This document shows positions 26,117 through 32,896 of a DNA stretch of 51,886 bases, one piece after another. Position 1 is the stretch's first letter. Every line of letters begins with the position of its first letter. The DNA comes from Clostridia bacterium. GTDB taxonomy: Bacteria > Bacillota > Clostridia > Christensenellales > Borkfalkiaceae. The notes beneath the pieces are model-generated. The model saw nothing but the letters and a program-made list of their open reading frames with translations. It searched no databases and was not told the origin of the DNA. The stretch covers positions 1-51,886 of the forward strand of contig JAFWXO010000026.1 in the NCBI GenBank assembly GCA_017545865.1. The letters run 5' to 3'. The translations under genes and the position numbers were made by a program.

Positions 26117-26891
26117 TTTTGTTTTCCCCCTTTATTATATTACCGTTTTTTTCATACGTTTCAAAGGCTTTAAAGCCAACGAATTTAACAATATCCGTTA
26201 CCGCGTTTTCAATCTTTGATTTGAATAAAAACGTTGATAGCGTCACCACCTTTAACCCTATCTTTTTAAGAAGGGAAACCTTTTGCGGTTGGGTGGTATC
26301 TTCTTCGTTTATATCTTCTGTTTCTATCGCCTTTTCAAGCAGGTTTTCAACCACTTTTAACGGCTTATCTTCTGCCTTTATAAGTTTAAATATAGGGGTA
26401 ACTTTACTATCAACAAGATCGATAACGCCGTTTAAAACACTTGTTAAATCGTAAACGGTGAGCCTTGCAAAATAGTATTTATCTTCTCCACTTCCGTAAA
26501 TTGAAGCAATTTCTTTTACGATAGAGAGCGCGTCTTTCTTAAGCGTTAAAACGTTTTCAGATAGGGAACGTTTTTTATCGTACTTAAACCTGTAGGAGTT
26601 GTTTTCAAAAAATTCACTCGCCCTATCGTCACAAGTAATTTGACTTTTTAAAAGTTTTTTTGCTCGCCGTTTAATTTTTAGCAAAGTTATCAAGTAGCAA
26701 ACGGCAAAGATTAGCCAAAACAAAGCCGAACCTATCAAAAAACAAACAACCAAAATTATCAGTTTTTTGTTAGTTTGATAAAAAGACGACGTTATTACCG
26801 AGAGCGTGTACGATATCGCTAAAACGATCGCTATAAAAACAGTTTTTATCGCACTCTTTATTCTTAATTTTTTAACGGAATTATCGTTCAT
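26109..26891 (-). CDS. Uncharacterised membrane protein with two N-terminal helices
   Basis: No family was recognised. The 260 residues begin with two adjacent membrane helices (about 14-34 and 42-68), a basic juxtamembrane stretch (KIKRRAKKLLK), then a soluble helical domain with SENVLTLKKDALSIVKEIASIY and DLTSVLNGVIDLVDSKV, and an acidic region (ETEDINEEDTTQ). The soluble domain looks paralogous to that of the following gene. It lies two bases after the YhcH-family gene and overlaps the next gene by eight bases, so all four genes are likely one transcript. No clear ribosome binding site precedes the ATG. Confidence 0.8.
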   Translation of the reverse strand: MNDNSVKKLRIKSAIKTVFIAIVLAISYTLSVITSSFYQTNKKLIILVVCFLIGSALFWLIFAVCYLITLLKIKRRAKKLLKSQITCDDRASEFFENNSYRFKYDKKRSLSENVLTLKKDALSIVKEIASIYGSGEDKYYFARLTVYDLTSVLNGVIDLVDSKVTPIFKLIKAEDKPLKVVENLLEKAIETEDINEEDTTQPQKVSLLKKIGLKVVTLSTFLFKSKIENAVTDIVKFVGFKAFETYEKNGNIIKGENKND

Positions 26892-26893
26892 TA

Positions 26894-27343
26894 TTAAACT
26901 TTAAGCTTAAAAACAAGTTTTTTAACGTTTGATTCTTCTTCAATAGTAACGTTTCCAACGTGCAAATCGTTAGGGAAAACTAAAGCAAAGTTGGTTTCAT
27001 CTAAAACAACTGAGCTATGATATGGCGCAGTGTAAAACTCCACGTCTTTCTTTTTATCGTACGAGATAGCGGGTTCGCCAAGATCTATTGCTTGGAATAA
27101 AAACGTTTCCGTTCCCCTAACCACCATTTGAAGATCTAAATATTCCCTGTGCGCTTCAAGTAAAACTTCTTCGGGCTCATCGTGGGTTAAGTATTCCATA
27201 ACCTTACAAACGCAGTCGTCACCTAAATCGTACTTGCCGTTTTCTAAAGCCAAAACGTCATGAGAATTTAAGAATTCAACTACTTTTGAAACGCCCGGAA
27301 TATAATCGTATCTTGACAAAAATTTTACTTTATCTGAAATCAT
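26894..27343 (-). CDS. YhcH/YjgK/YiaL family protein
   Basis: The 149-residue cupin-like protein carries family marks: LENGKYDLGDD near residues 35-45, EAHREYLDLQMVVRGTE with the metal-binding histidine and glutamate, and FALVFPNDLHVGNV near the end. Family members include EbgC (the E. coli evolved beta-galactosidase beta chain) and YhcH/NanQ, which acts as a sialic acid anomerase. A role in opening or epimerising a sugar is therefore likely, but the substrate is unknown. The ATG follows AAGGAGATAGACCA, located inside the end of the ATP-grasp gene, and overlaps it by four bases. Confidence 0.9.
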   Translation of the reverse strand: MISDKVKFLSRYDYIPGVSKVVEFLNSHDVLALENGKYDLGDDCVCKVMEYLTHDEPEEVLLEAHREYLDLQMVVRGTETFLFQAIDLGEPAISYDKKKDVEFYTAPYHSSVVLDETNFALVFPNDLHVGNVTIEEESNVKKLVFKLKV

Positions 27344-28227
27344 TGGTCTATCTCCTTAATTTTGTTAACTATATGTTCAGCGTAGCGCTTAGCAACGTTA
27401 ACGCCTGCAACTTCGTCCATCGCGCTAAAATAAGCGTTTGAGTTAACTTCGCAAACGATCGGCTCGCCACTTTCCCCTATCAAAAGGTCAATCCCCATAT
27501 AATCGAGATTGAGAAGGGTTGCAACCTTTTCAGCAAGCGCAACAAACTCTTTTGAAGGCTCAACTTTTCTCGCCTTACCGCCAAGAGCGGAATTTGAGCG
27601 GAAATCAGTTTCCGAATAGCGTTCAATCGCCGAATAGAACTTTTTGCCTATGCAAATTATTCTTATATCTCTGCCAACGCTTGATTTTATAAATTGTTGG
27701 TAAATTTTAGGCTCAAACGGGTTTTTATTGATAAAATCAATAAGTTCTTCCTTAGTATTTATTAAATAAACGCCTTTACCAAGCGAGGAAAAACTCTTTT
27801 TCGCAACGAGCGGTAGCGATAAAATATCGATAATCTTTTGCGCGTCTTCTTCTAAAACCTTTGCGCCACTCGTAAAACAAAGGGGCGCGGAAACGGTTTT
27901 TGGAACGGAAACGTTACTTCCTGATAAAGTTAAATAAGTTAGCATCTTATCATCGCAAATCTCGATTGACGACGGGGGATTGAAAACGGGAATTCCAAGT
28001 TTTTCAATCATTTTGCCAAGGTATTTATCTTTATCTAAAAAAACGCAAAAATCATAGCCACTTAAAGTTGAACTTAGCGAACAGTCGCTATCAACGAAAA
28101 CGTCATACCCGTTTGGCAAAACGTCAACCGAAACGCCAAGTAGTTTAAGTTCTCGCTCAATGGAACTTAGTTGATAATTGAGTTGTTCGCTATCATAATA
28201 CGCGTTGCGAATAATAAGACCTTTCAT
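27340..28227 (-). CDS. RimK-like ATP-grasp ligase
   Basis: ATP-grasp enzymes of this group join an amino acid to a carboxylate using ATP, through an acyl-phosphate. The 295 residues show the N-terminal Rossmann-like region (MKGLIIRNAYYDSEQL), then IEICDDKMLTYLTLSGSNV as in RimK/LysX proteins, the ATP-binding SLPLVAKKSFSSLGKGVYLI, RDIRIICIGKKFYSAIER, and the metal site GIDLLIGESGEPIVCEVNSNAY. RimK adds glutamates to ribosomal protein S6, LysX makes lysine precursors, and others build peptides or cofactors; the substrate here is open. The ATG at 28227 follows AAGGTGGTTT. It is the first gene of a four-gene operon. Confidence 0.92.
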   Translation of the reverse strand: MKGLIIRNAYYDSEQLNYQLSSIERELKLLGVSVDVLPNGYDVFVDSDCSLSSTLSGYDFCVFLDKDKYLGKMIEKLGIPVFNPPSSIEICDDKMLTYLTLSGSNVSVPKTVSAPLCFTSGAKVLEEDAQKIIDILSLPLVAKKSFSSLGKGVYLINTKEELIDFINKNPFEPKIYQQFIKSSVGRDIRIICIGKKFYSAIERYSETDFRSNSALGGKARKVEPSKEFVALAEKVATLLNLDYMGIDLLIGESGEPIVCEVNSNAYFSAMDEVAGVNVAKRYAEHIVNKIKEIDQ

Positions 28228-28235
28228 AAACCACC

Positions 28236-28253
28236 TTTTACCTTTAGGTAAAA
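28236..28253. promoter_or_regulatory. Candidate operator in the leader of the ATP-grasp operon
   Basis: TTTTACCT-TT-AGGTAAAA, perfect 8-base arms, starts three bases downstream of the -10 box and covers the expected transcription start. It is a good repressor site; an mRNA hairpin next to the ribosome binding site is the alternative. The regulator is unknown. Confidence 0.5.
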
Positions 28254-28255
28254 CT

Positions 28256-28284
28256 ATTGTAACACTATTTTAAGTATTATTCAA
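28256..28284 (-). promoter_or_regulatory. Promoter of the ATP-grasp/YhcH/membrane-protein operon
   Basis: TTGAAT (28284-28279), 17-base spacer, TACAAT (28261-28256) on the minus strand, immediately upstream of the palindrome at 28236-28253. Confidence 0.78.
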
Positions 28285-28293
28285 GCGAGCGCG

Positions 28294-28470
28294 TTACTTT
28301 TGTTTAAAAGAATTAACGTTTTTATCGTAAAAATACCCGATAGACGAGAGTAAATTTTCTATCTCTTCACCGTCAACGCCAGTATCGTAACAATAATCTT
28401 CGAAAGAAGAATATTTATCTCTAAGCGCAGTGTTTACTAAACTTAAAAGTAAAAACGGGTCTGACACCAT
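28294..28470 (-). CDS. DUF4250 family small protein
   Basis: The 58 residues match the small Clostridia family DUF4250: a start of the type DPFLLLSLVNTALRDKYSSFED, a middle of acidic residues and SIGYFYDKNVNSFKQK at the end. Function is unknown. The start is taken as the ATG at 28470, six bases after GGAG; an in-frame TTG four codons earlier lies on the ribosome binding site. The ribosome binding site comes directly after the T-run of the rubrerythrin terminator, so expression probably depends on read-through. Confidence 0.82.
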   Translation of the reverse strand: MVSDPFLLLSLVNTALRDKYSSFEDYCYDTGVDGEEIENLLSSIGYFYDKNVNSFKQK

Positions 28471-28480
28471 AACCTTCTCC

Positions 28481-28511
28481 AAAAAAGAAAGGCGCCTATC
28501 AAGGCACCTTT
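28481..28511 (-). terminator. Terminator after rubrerythrin
   Basis: A 9-bp stem (28488-28496 with 28503-28511, one G-T pair) with a 6-base loop is followed on the minus strand by CTTTTTT. It lies between rubrerythrin and the DUF4250 gene and ends only about 10 bases before the latter's start codon. Confidence 0.8.
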
Positions 28512-28518
28512 TAACTTA

Positions 28519-29052
28519 TTAGTAGTTTTGTTTTCTAACTTCAAAGTATGCCTTGGGGTGAGCACATACGGGGCAAATTTCAAGAGCGTTCTTACCGGTG
28601 TGAAGGTGACCACAGTTTCTGCATTCCCAAACAACTTCTTCATCTTTAGCAAACGCCTTTTCATCTTTAACGTTTGCTAAGAGAGCAAGATATCTTTCTT
28701 CGTGGGATCTTTCAATCTTTGCAACCATTCTAAATTGAGCTGCGATTGCTTTGAAACCTTCAGCTTCTGCTTCTTCAGCCATGCGCCTGTACATTTCAGT
28801 CCACTCGCCGTTTTCGCCTGCTGCAGCAGCAACTAAGTTTTCAGCGGTGTTACCAAGTTCGCCAAGGTGCTTGAACCATAATTTTGCGTGTTCTTTTTCA
28901 TTATCAGCAGTCTTTAAGAATAATTCTGCGATTTGTTCGTAACCTTCTTTCTTTGCAACGCTTGCAAAATAAGTATATTTGTTACGCGCTTGGCTTTCGC
29001 CTGCAAATGCTTCTCTTAAATTCATTTCAGTTTTAGTACCCTTAAGTTCCAT
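28519..29052 (-). CDS. rbr: Rubrerythrin
   Basis: Rubrerythrin reduces hydrogen peroxide in anaerobes using a non-haem di-iron centre and a rubredoxin-like iron site. The ferritin-like domain (residues 1-140) has [28 protein letters not shown] and the second iron-ligand set [11 protein letters not shown]. The C-terminal rubredoxin-like domain has two CX2C pairs, CRNC and CPVC. At 177 residues it is slightly shorter than the classic form. The ATG at 29052 follows AAGGAGAACATT; an earlier in-frame ATG is upstream of that site. It is 43 bases after the Fur-family gene and probably shares its Fur-controlled transcript, which fits peroxide defence. Confidence 0.96.
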   Translation of the reverse strand: MELKGTKTEMNLREAFAGESQARNKYTYFASVAKKEGYEQIAELFLKTADNEKEHAKLWFKHLGELGNTAENLVAAAAGENGEWTEMYRRMAEEAEAEGFKAIAAQFRMVAKIERSHEERYLALLANVKDEKAFAKDEEVVWECRNCGHLHTGKNALEICPVCAHPKAYFEVRKQNY

Positions 29053-29095
29053 AATGTTCTCCTTAAAATTCATTTTTATATTTACGGCTAAGCCG

Positions 29096-29464
29096 TTAGT
29101 TCAAATTTAAACAAGACTGACAAACGCCTTTAAAAGTAACGTCAACGTCTTCCACTTGATTAGCAATTCCGTTTAAGCCTTCTTTAATACAAGAAAGGTC
29201 AACCCCGTCAACGTCAAACACAACGTTGCAAACTCTGCACTGAAAGTGCGCGTGAGTTCCTAAGGTTTTATCAAACCTATCCCCTCCGTCTACCATAATT
29301 TTTTGAATTGCGCCCTCTTTAATAAGAGCGTTTAAGTTGCGGTAAACCGTTGCAAGATTTATTGAAGGCATTACTTCTTTGCACCTTGATAACACCATAT
29401 CAGCAGTAGGATGGTCTGAACTCGACATTACCGCATTATAAACAACCGTTTTTTGCTTGCTCAT
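29096..29464 (-). CDS. Fur family metalloregulator (PerR-like)
   Basis: This is a winged-helix repressor that senses iron or peroxide. The 122 residues contain [11 protein letters not shown], the recognition helix region [36 protein letters not shown] with metal-ligand histidines and an aspartate after RF as in PerR, and two zinc pairs, CRVC and CQSC. The neighbour rubrerythrin favours a PerR-type peroxide role, while the operator sequence is of Fur type, so Fur versus PerR is unresolved. The ATG at 29464 follows GGAGGTTGGCT; an in-frame TTG two codons earlier lies between the two. The operator downstream of its own -10 box implies autoregulation. Confidence 0.92.
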   Translation of the reverse strand: MSKQKTVVYNAVMSSSDHPTADMVLSRCKEVMPSINLATVYRNLNALIKEGAIQKIMVDGGDRFDKTLGTHAHFQCRVCNVVFDVDGVDLSCIKEGLNGIANQVEDVDVTFKGVCQSCLNLN

Positions 29465-29486
29465 AGCCAACCTCCTTAAAATAAAT

Positions 29487-29509
29487 TGATAATGATTATC
29501 ACTATCAAT
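29487..29509. promoter_or_regulatory. Fur/PerR operator at the fur-rubrerythrin promoter
   Basis: The core TGATAAT-G-ATTATCA (29487-29501) is a perfect 7-1-7 Fur-box palindrome. It is embedded in a wider imperfect dyad with outer arms TTGATA and TATCAA, as in classical overlapping Fur boxes. It begins one base after the -10 box and covers the expected transcription start, which would block initiation when the repressor is bound. Confidence 0.88.
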
Positions 29510-29538
29510 ATTATATATTATCGAATTTTACTTGTCAA
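29510..29538 (-). promoter_or_regulatory. Promoter of the fur-rubrerythrin unit
   Basis: TTGACA (29538-29533), 17-base spacer, TATAAT (29515-29510): perfect consensus on the minus strand, directly followed by the Fur-type operator. Confidence 0.92.
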
Positions 29539-29607
29539 TACTTTTTTAAAAAAAAATTCAATATTTTTTGGTGACCTGTAAAATATGTTATATTTTAAGT
29601 ATAAATA

Positions 29608-29636
29608 TTGCAATTCAAGTCGAATTATGCTAAAAT
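29608..29636 (+). promoter_or_regulatory. Promoter of the lipid kinase gene
   Basis: TTGCAA (29608-29613), 17-base spacer, TAAAAT (29631-29636). The predicted leader to the ATG at 29663 is about 20 bases and contains GGAG. Confidence 0.7.
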
Positions 29637-29662
29637 TTAATCAATTTAGATTTGGAGAAACA

Positions 29663-30568
29663 ATGAAACACGTTTTTATTATAAACCCCGTTGCCGGGTT
29701 TGAAAACTCATTTATAACTCTTTCTGAAAAACTCAAAGGGTTTAAGGATAAATACGATATTACCGTTCACGTTACGTCAAGCGTTAAAGATGCAACGGAA
29801 TACGTTAGCGATTATCTTAAAAACCACTCGGGCGAAGAAGTCCGCTTTTACTCTTGCGGTGGCGACGGAACGCTTGGCGAAGTTGTTAACGGCATTGCCG
29901 ATAATGAATATGCGAGCGTAACGTGTTTTCCGTGCGGCAGCGGTAACGATTTTGTTAAATCGGTTGGCGGAAAAGAATTATTTAGCGATTTAGAAAGCCT
30001 TTTTAACGCTAAAAATAAGAAAATTGACCTTATTAAAGTTAATAACGGCGTTTACTCGTTAAACGCTATTAACGTTGGTTTTGAAGCAAGAGCGTGCAAA
30101 GTTGCAAATAACGCTCGTGGCAAATCTAAAAACCCTTACCTTCGCGGTGTTGCTAACGCTCTATTTACTGCGATGAGAAATAAAATTTCAGTTGAAGTTG
30201 ACGACGAGATTATAAACCAAAGCGGAACGATGCTTTTATCATCTTACGCTAACGGCGGTTACGTTGGCGGAAAGTATAACTGCGCGCCGAGATATAAAGT
30301 TGACGACGGGCTTATTGAAGTTTGCCTTGTTAAACCCGTTTCAATATTCAAATTTTTAAGGCTTATCAGTAAATACGAGCGTGGCGAACATTTAGATAGC
30401 CCAAAATTTAAAAAGATAGTAACCTATCGCCAAGCAAAAAAGGTTAGAATTTTTTCGGATAAAGAATTCGATTTTTGCGTTGATGGAGAAATGTATTTAG
30501 GAAAAGAATTTATTTTGGAAATTTGCCCCGGCATTTTGAACTTTGCCATACCCGAAACTACAAAATAA
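29663..30568 (+). CDS. Diacylglycerol kinase catalytic-domain lipid kinase (DagK/YegS family)
   Basis: These enzymes phosphorylate diacylglycerol or related lipids with ATP, recycling diacylglycerol made during cell-envelope synthesis. The product (301 residues) begins with KHVFIINPVAG, has the nucleotide-binding CGGDGTLGEVVNG and FPCGSGNDF motifs, and the C-terminal beta domain with GGKYNCAPRYKVDDGLIEVCLV. The ATG at 29663 follows GGAGAAACA; the reading frame is open further upstream but without a ribosome binding site and across the promoter. It is likely co-transcribed with the glycosyltransferase 58 bases downstream, suggesting joint work on lipid carriers or glycolipids. Confidence 0.93.
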   Translation: MKHVFIINPVAGFENSFITLSEKLKGFKDKYDITVHVTSSVKDATEYVSDYLKNHSGEEVRFYSCGGDGTLGEVVNGIADNEYASVTCFPCGSGNDFVKSVGGKELFSDLESLFNAKNKKIDLIKVNNGVYSLNAINVGFEARACKVANNARGKSKNPYLRGVANALFTAMRNKISVEVDDEIINQSGTMLLSSYANGGYVGGKYNCAPRYKVDDGLIEVCLVKPVSIFKFLRLISKYERGEHLDSPKFKKIVTYRQAKKVRIFSDKEFDFCVDGEMYLGKEFILEICPGILNFAIPETTK

Positions 30569-30626
30569 TAAAATTTTCGACTAAACGAGCCTAATTTTTT
30601 TGCAAAAAACAGTTTATCATAGGCTT

Positions 30627-31712
30627 ATGATAGATAAAAAAATTATAGTTGTTATACCATCTTACGAGCCACCTTCAACTTTTGAAAGTTACGTTTTGTC
30701 GCTACTTGATAACGGCGTTTATAAAGTTGTTATAGTAAACGACGGCTCGTGTGACAAATATAACACAACGTATAAAAAAATTGAAAATATAAACGGCGTA
30801 ACCTTGCTTTCCTATTCGGATAACCGTGGAAAAGGTTACGCCTTAAAATTTGCATTTAACTATATAAAAGATAATTTTGACGGCGACTATATAATAGTTA
30901 CCGCCGATTGCGACGGGCAACACGACGTTTTTGACGTTTTAAACGTTGCCTTAGAAGTTTCAAGTAGCAATCTTTTAGTTTTAGGATCAAGAGATTTTAA
31001 GTTGGAAAACGTGCCAAAGCGCTCAAGTTTTGGTAACGTTTCAACGAGAAAGCTTTTTAAACTTTTATACGGGCTTAACCTTAAAGACACTCAAACGGGG
31101 CTTAGAGCGTTTAGTTCATCCCTTCTTGATTTTATGCTAAATATTAGCGGAACACGGTTTGAATACGAGATGAACGTTTTAATAGTTTGTCATAAAAACG
31201 ACGTTACGGTAAAGGAAATTCCCGTCAAAACTATTTACGAGAGTAAACCAAGCGACGTTCTAAAACGCTCTCACTTTAAAACCTTTTCCGACAGTTTAAG
31301 GGTTTGGACAGTTCTTTTTAGAAACGTTAATACTTACGTTTTAGCCGTGGTTTTATCCCTTATCATAGAAATTTGCTTTTTTATTATCGGCGAATACTCG
31401 TTATATAAAAACCTTTACCCCGCTCTTAGAACGCTTTTATCTTCAGTTACGGCAAGGGTTATATCTTCAGCCTTTAACTATTTTGCAAACTATAAGTTCG
31501 TGTTTAACGGCAAAGGAAAATCAACCGTTTTTAAGTATTACGCCTTGTGGGCGGGGCTACTTGCAAGTTCATACCTACTAACAAACTTTTTCGGCAACGT
31601 TTTAGGTTTGCCAGTCGTTCTATTCAAAGTTATAGTTGACGGCGCTCTTTCAATAATAAGTTACCGCATCCAAACTACTTGGGTATTTAAGCACAAAAAA
31701 AACTCCGCATAA
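30627..31712 (+). CDS. Family 2 glycosyltransferase fused to a GtrA-like membrane domain
   Basis: The N-terminal 210 residues are a GT-A fold like dolichyl/polyprenyl-phosphate sugar synthases: IIVVIPSYEPP, VVIVNDGSCD, a DNRGKGYALKFAF segment, and TADCDGQHD as the DXD-type metal site, then DTQTGLRAFSS. The last 125 residues contain four membrane helices of the GtrA family, with ARVISSAFNYFANYKFVFN and a TTWVF ending. Such fusions charge undecaprenyl phosphate with a sugar and move it across the membrane. ATG at 30627 is preferred because the conserved strand starts four residues later; its ribosome binding site is weak. Its stop codon lies in the loop of the terminator. Confidence 0.92.
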   Translation: MIDKKIIVVIPSYEPPSTFESYVLSLLDNGVYKVVIVNDGSCDKYNTTYKKIENINGVTLLSYSDNRGKGYALKFAFNYIKDNFDGDYIIVTADCDGQHDVFDVLNVALEVSSSNLLVLGSRDFKLENVPKRSSFGNVSTRKLFKLLYGLNLKDTQTGLRAFSSSLLDFMLNISGTRFEYEMNVLIVCHKNDVTVKEIPVKTIYESKPSDVLKRSHFKTFSDSLRVWTVLFRNVNTYVLAVVLSLIIEICFFIIGEYSLYKNLYPALRTLLSSVTARVISSAFNYFANYKFVFNGKGKSTVFKYYALWAGLLASSYLLTNFFGNVLGLPVVLFKVIVDGALSIISYRIQTTWVFKHKKNSA

Positions 31713-31727
31713 GCGGAGTTTTTGTTT
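31695..31727. terminator. Bidirectional terminator between converging genes
   Basis: An 11-bp perfect stem (31698-31708 with 31713-31723, core ACTCCGC/GCGGAGT) with a 4-base loop, A-rich on the left and T-rich on the right, serves the glycosyltransferase (plus) and the oxidoreductase (minus). Confidence 0.92.
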
Positions 31728-32801
31728 TTAGAATTTAACTTCAAGCGGGTTTTGAGCGTGAGCAGTTTCAATAACGCTTATAACCATTGCTGCTTCTTCA
31801 GGAGTTACGAAAAGTTTTTCACCTTTCGTGATAGCGTTATAAACGCTCTTATAAACTTCTGCAGTACCGATATCGAAAGCAGTACCGTCGTAAGTGCCTT
31901 CTTCTTCGTGAGTGATAAGTTTTTCAGAGCAATATTTGGGGTTGCCGTTTTCATCTTGCAAGAAAGTTTCAATAACGGGTTGAGGAGCGTTTTCGCCTTC
32001 GACGATATATTTAAGTTTATAACTTGCAAGGTTGGGGCTAATAAACGTACCCTTAGAGCCTTGAATTTTAAGATTATAATAACTAAACGCGTCAGTTGAG
32101 TTGATTTCGATATCAACGAGCGGTTTGTTAGGCGCGGAAAGTAAAATCTTAACGTAGTCTTCAGCGTCACCACTCGTTAAAGCAAGGTCAAGTTTAGAGT
32201 AAACTACTTGAGTGTTCTTATCGAAATCTAAGAAACCTAACGCCATAGCGATGGGGTGCGGACCGGTGTTATACGCGCTACCGCCAACCTTCTTTTGTAA
32301 AGTTTGCCAGTCCCAACGGCGAGCAAAACCGTTATAGCAAAGGCTAATTTGCTTAATATCGCCAAGAACGCCTTCATCAATAAGTTTTCTTGCGTGAACG
32401 TTAACGGGCGCAGGTTGAGAGTTGTGGAATACTGCAAGTAAAACACCCTTTTCTTTAGCGATTTTAATAAGATTATCGCACTCGTAACGAGTTTTAGCGA
32501 AAGGCTTGTCAACCATAACGTTAAAACCGTGTTCTAAAAGGTCTTTAGTGATATCGTAGTGCATTTCAGAATACGATACGTTTACTACAAGGTCAATATC
32601 CTTTTTGTCAAAAAGTTCAGTATAATCCGATAATGCCGTGCAACCAGGATATCTTTCTTCAGAAATTCTGCGACGGCGTTCGTCTTTATCAACAACGTAT
32701 AAAACGTTGAAGTATTCGTTTCTTTCGGAAATATAGTAAGAACCGTGAATATCCTTACCAGATCTTCCTTGACCAATAATTGCTAAATTTAGTTTTTTCA
32801 T
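31728..32801 (-). CDS. Gfo/Idh/MocA family oxidoreductase
   Basis: This NAD(P)-dependent dehydrogenase family oxidises sugars, inositols and amino-sugar derivatives. The Rossmann start is NLAIIGQGRSGKDIHG, followed by VVNVSYSEMHYD and the signature DKPFAKT (EKP-type lysine motif). The C-terminal alpha/beta domain has GGSAYNTGPHPIAMALGFL with the catalytic-region histidine. The length is 357 residues. The ATG at 32801 follows GGAGATTATT; the in-frame ATG four codons upstream overlaps that site. It is divergent from an AraC regulator, which probably controls it; the promoter has no good -10/-35 pair, which would fit dependence on an activator. Confidence 0.92.
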   Translation of the reverse strand: MKKLNLAIIGQGRSGKDIHGSYYISERNEYFNVLYVVDKDERRRRISEERYPGCTALSDYTELFDKKDIDLVVNVSYSEMHYDITKDLLEHGFNVMVDKPFAKTRYECDNLIKIAKEKGVLLAVFHNSQPAPVNVHARKLIDEGVLGDIKQISLCYNGFARRWDWQTLQKKVGGSAYNTGPHPIAMALGFLDFDKNTQVVYSKLDLALTSGDAEDYVKILLSAPNKPLVDIEINSTDAFSYYNLKIQGSKGTFISPNLASYKLKYIVEGENAPQPVIETFLQDENGNPKYCSEKLITHEEEGTYDGTAFDIGTAEVYKSVYNAITKGEKLFVTPEEAAMVISVIETAHAQNPLEVKF

Positions 32802-32833
32802 AATAATCTCCATAAAAAGATAAAAATATTTCT

Positions 32834-32859
32834 AAAATTAAACGAAAATCGTTAATTTT
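32834..32859. promoter_or_regulatory. Imperfect inverted repeat in the AraC/oxidoreductase divergent region
   Basis: Arms AAAATTAAACGA and TCGTTAATTTT (one bulged A) around a short A-rich centre. It lies between the two divergent genes where a binding site for the AraC-type regulator would be expected. Assignment is speculative. Confidence 0.4.
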
Positions 32860-32861
32860 AA

Positions 32862-32890
32862 TTGTAACAAAATAAAAACTGTGCTAAACT
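32862..32890 (+). promoter_or_regulatory. Promoter of the AraC regulator with no room for a leader
   Basis: TTGTAA (32862-32867), 17-base spacer, TAAACT (32885-32890). The expected start, about seven bases after the -10 box, falls at the A of the ATG at 32897, so the message would be leaderless. No ribosome binding site is visible, consistent with this. Confidence 0.6.
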
Positions 32891-32896
32891 TACAGT

